In this document: positions 4,613-6,630 of the stretch, one piece after another
How positions within the stretch are numbered: position 1 is the stretch's first letter
How the letters are laid out: each line of letters opens with the position of its first letter
Origin: Planctomycetota bacterium
GTDB taxonomy: Bacteria; Planctomycetota; UBA1135; GCA-002686595
Reading direction: 5' to 3'
DNA length: 6,630 bases
Assembly (NCBI GenBank): GCA_028823185.1
Contig: JAPKBY010000104.1
Location: forward strand, 1 to 6,630
Program-made: the position numbers and the translations under genes
Notes under the pieces: model-generated
Database searches by the model: none
What the model was told of the DNA's origin: nothing
The model's input: the letters and a program-made list of their open reading frames with translations, nothing else

Positions 4613-6630
4613 ATGAAGACCGTGACTGACCCCAAGACCGAAACTACCAGCGCCACCCTCTCGGAGCGCGTCGCAGAGAGAGCCTTCGCGCAAATGCTGG
4701 CGATGATTCATCTCGCCAACAATCGCAAGGACAAGCAGCCAGGAGACCCAAAGGTCGGCGGGCATCCAGCGAGCTGCGCGAGCTCTCTCTACTTGCTCAG
4801 CGCGCTCCACCTCGTGGTGCGTGAACCGCAGGACTATGTCTGCTGCAAACCGCACGCCTCTCCTGTCGATCACGCCCTTCATCACCTGATCGGCCTGCTC
4901 AAGCACAACGAGAAGGTCAACTGGTTCTCAGGCAACGACTCCTCAGATTGGTTCACTGATGAGGAGTCAGAGAACGTCATGGCTGGACTGCGTCAGTTCC
5001 CGTCAAGCGAGCGCCCGGTCACGATGCAGAGCTACCACGCTGCCAGCGACCCTGACAACTGGCGCTTCCTCCCCTCAGGCACCGTAGGGATCCCGCCTGT
5101 CTGCTCTGGCTATCTTGCGCTCGCCCATCGATACGCGGCTGACCACGGCTGGGAGGTCCCAGAGGACGCTCACTTCTGGTCGCTGATCGGCGACTCCGAG
5201 TTCCGTGAAGGCTCTCTCCTTGAAGCGATGCCTGATTTCGCCGAACGCATGCTCGGCAACGTCACCTGGATCATTGACTACAACCGACAAAACCTCGACG
5301 GCACGCGCATGCCGAATGAGCGCGGGTTGCAAGGAACAGACTGCGATCGCATCGAGAGAACAGCCCTCGCCAATGGCTGGCGCGTCATCCAGTTGAGGCA
5401 CGGACGGGTGCGTGAAGAGGTCTTCTCACAAGCAGGGGGCGATCGCCTCCGCGCTGTCATCGAGTCTGACATCTCAGACTATGAGTTCCAACTCCTCGCG
5501 CTCACTCGCAATGCAGAGCGCATACGCAGCGCATGGTTAGAGAGAGACGGCGAGCTAAAAGGTCTCTTGGAGGCGATGGATGACGACCTCATCATCAAGA
5601 TCCTCCTCGACCTAGGGGGACACGACATGGAGCTCGTCACGAAGGCCTTGCGCGACTCCAAGCGAGACCCTGACGAGCCCTATCTGATCGTGGCTCACAC
5701 CTTCAAGGGATGGGGACTCGAGTGCTTAGCGGACCCTGCCAACCACTCCACGCTCCCGAGCGAAAGAGAAGTACACAAGGTCCTCACTGAGGCGGGCCTC
5801 TCTCCGGAGCGCCCCTTTGAGCGCTTCGCGGAAGACAGCGAGGAGGGCCAATGGCTCGCGCAGCGCCGCGAGCAGTTCCGAGCAGCACGGGAAGAGAGCG
5901 ACGCTCTCGTCGCCCGCAACAAAGCGAACGTCAGCGCCTCAATTGAGAAAGTTGGGGGATTGCCTACGACCGTAGACATCGACCTCTCCCTCTTCCCGAT
6001 GGCTCATACGCAGTGGATGTGGGGTCAGCTAGCGTCCAAGCTCGTGCGCATCGGAAGTCACGATCACGCAGAGCTCCGCGCAGCAAAGACGAAAGAATTG
6101 AGCGCCGCGGAAGAGAGGTGGCGACCTGCCGCCGAGTTCGTCATGACGATGTCACCCGATGTCGGCTCTTCGACGAACATCTCCCCCACGATGGATGACC
6201 GCATCTATGGAGCCGCTCTGGAAGAGCAGCGTGAGCTCGCGAAAGAATTTGACCTGAAGATCAAGCACCCCGAGCTGCTCGCGAGCACAGACGCTTGGAC
6301 ACGGCACATCCGCTTCGAGATCGCCGAGGCCAACGCGATGAGCGCGGTCGGGTCCTTTGGAATGATGGGAGAGCTCGTTGGCCTGCCCTTCCTCCCCATC
6401 ATGACCGTGTACGACTTCTTCGTTAAGCGTGCGCTCGACCAGCTCTACTACGACGTCTACTGGGGCTCCGAGTTCATCCTGCTTGGGACACCGAGCGGCG
6501 TGACCCTCTCTGCTGAGGGAGCACAACACTCATGGAAGTCTGACATTCAGATGCCCAACCTCATCACCTGGGAGCCGGCCTTCGCGATTGAGATGGACTG
6601 GATCCTCTCAGACGCGATCCAACGCCAGCT
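4613..6630 (+). CDS. AceE-like 2-oxoacid (pyruvate) dehydrogenase E1, partial at 3' end
   Basis: The frame is open for 672 codons to the window edge with no stop; AceE proteins are near 890 residues, so about a quarter is missing. It is the thiamine-diphosphate-dependent E1 that decarboxylates a 2-oxoacid and passes the acyl group to lipoyl E2. Landmarks against E. coli AceE are GGH (49-51, His106 there); GDSE (193-196) and N224/Q226 (Asp230, Asn260 and Gln262 Mg ligands, identical spacing); AHT.KGWG followed by His378 (active-site-loop His407); and Glu572 in EIAEANAM (cofactor-activating Glu571). Two departures stand out: Ser195 replaces the middle Gly of GDG, and the N-terminus is about 55 residues shorter, in the part used for E2 docking in E. 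coli. Substrate could be pyruvate, or 2-oxobutyrate/2-oxoglutarate as in AceE-related enzymes. ATG 4613 is chosen; GTG 4571 is in frame but would add only 14 residues without a ribosome site. It is probably not part of the sugar operon. Confidence 0.88.
   Translation, partial: MKTVTDPKTETTSATLSERVAERAFAQMLAMIHLANNRKDKQPGDPKVGGHPASCASSLYLLSALHLVVREPQDYVCCKPHASPVDHALHHLIGLLKHNEKVNWFSGNDSSDWFTDEESENVMAGLRQFPSSERPVTMQSYHAASDPDNWRFLPSGTVGIPPVCSGYLALAHRYAADHGWEVPEDAHFWSLIGDSEFREGSLLEAMPDFAERMLGNVTWIIDYNRQNLDGTRMPNERGLQGTDCDRIERTALANGWRVIQLRHGRVREEVFSQAGGDRLRAVIESDISDYEFQLLALTRNAERIRSAWLERDGELKGLLEAMDDDLIIKILLDLGGHDMELVTKALRDSKRDPDEPYLIVAHTFKGWGLECLADPANHSTLPSEREVHKVLTEAGLSPERPFERFAEDSEEGQWLAQRREQFRAAREESDALVARNKANVSASIEKVGGLPTTVDIDLSLFPMAHTQWMWGQLASKLVRIGSHDHAELRAAKTKELSAAEERWRPAAEFVMTMSPDVGSSTNISPTMDDRIYGAALEEQRELAKEFDLKIKHPELLASTDAWTRHIRFEIAEANAMSAVGSFGMMGELVGLPFLPIMTVYDFFVKRALDQLYYDVYWGSEFILLGTPSGVTLSAEGAQHSWKSDIQMPNLITWEPAFAIEMDWILSDAIQRQ

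Noticed and set aside
4517..4906. Minus-strand open frame of 129 codons at the start of the E1 gene
   Set aside because: It lies opposite the conserved GGH region of the E1, which has clear homology on the plus strand; it is a shadow of GC-rich codons.

Overview
The window comes from a GC-rich bacterial chromosome (about 60% GC by eye, strong G/C preference at third codon positions). All protein genes lie on the + strand. Two of them start at TTG, and genes 1 to 3 overlap by 1 and 4 nt. A homodimeric AceE-type E1 next to an envelope-sugar gene set suggests a Gram-negative, possibly a deltaproteobacterial-type lineage (Myxococcota or Bradymonadota). That placement is a guess from style; no rRNA or marker gene is present.

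Layout. Positions 1-483 carry no convincing protein gene. They hold three copies of a roughly 68-nt core (starting at 2, 221 and 361) with weaker conserved flanks. Each core encodes, best read on the minus strand, a small hairpin presenting a CUCCUCC anti-Shine-Dalgarno-like loop, followed by a long GC-rich hairpin, closed in copies 2 and 3 by a UUCG tetraloop. In copy 3 the long hairpin is followed by seven U, as in an intrinsic terminator. This looks like a tandem family of small RNAs and is the most unusual element in the window. A 16-nt tandem repeat (178-220) lies between copies 1 and 2. Positions 484-692 are the upstream region of the operon, with an AT-rich promoter candidate near 506-531 and a small leader hairpin.

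Positions 693-4545 are a tightly overlapping three-gene operon. It encodes (1) a 715-residue fusion of a Gfo/Idh/MocA-type NAD(P)-dependent oxidoreductase with an extended SDR (NAD-dependent epimerase/dehydratase); (2) a GT4-family glycosyltransferase; and (3) a Nudix hydrolase of the ADP-ribose/NDP-sugar pyrophosphatase type. Together they suggest modification of a sugar or nucleotide sugar, its transfer to a surface glycan or glycolipid, and hydrolysis of a nucleotide-sugar-like compound. This is inferred from family and context; the substrates are unknown.

Positions 4613-6630 hold the first 672 codons of an AceE-like, thiamine-diphosphate-dependent 2-oxoacid dehydrogenase E1, which runs off the window. 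It has a short N-terminus and a GDS instead of GDG in the cofactor motif. It is probably a separate central-metabolism transcription unit after a 67-nt gap.
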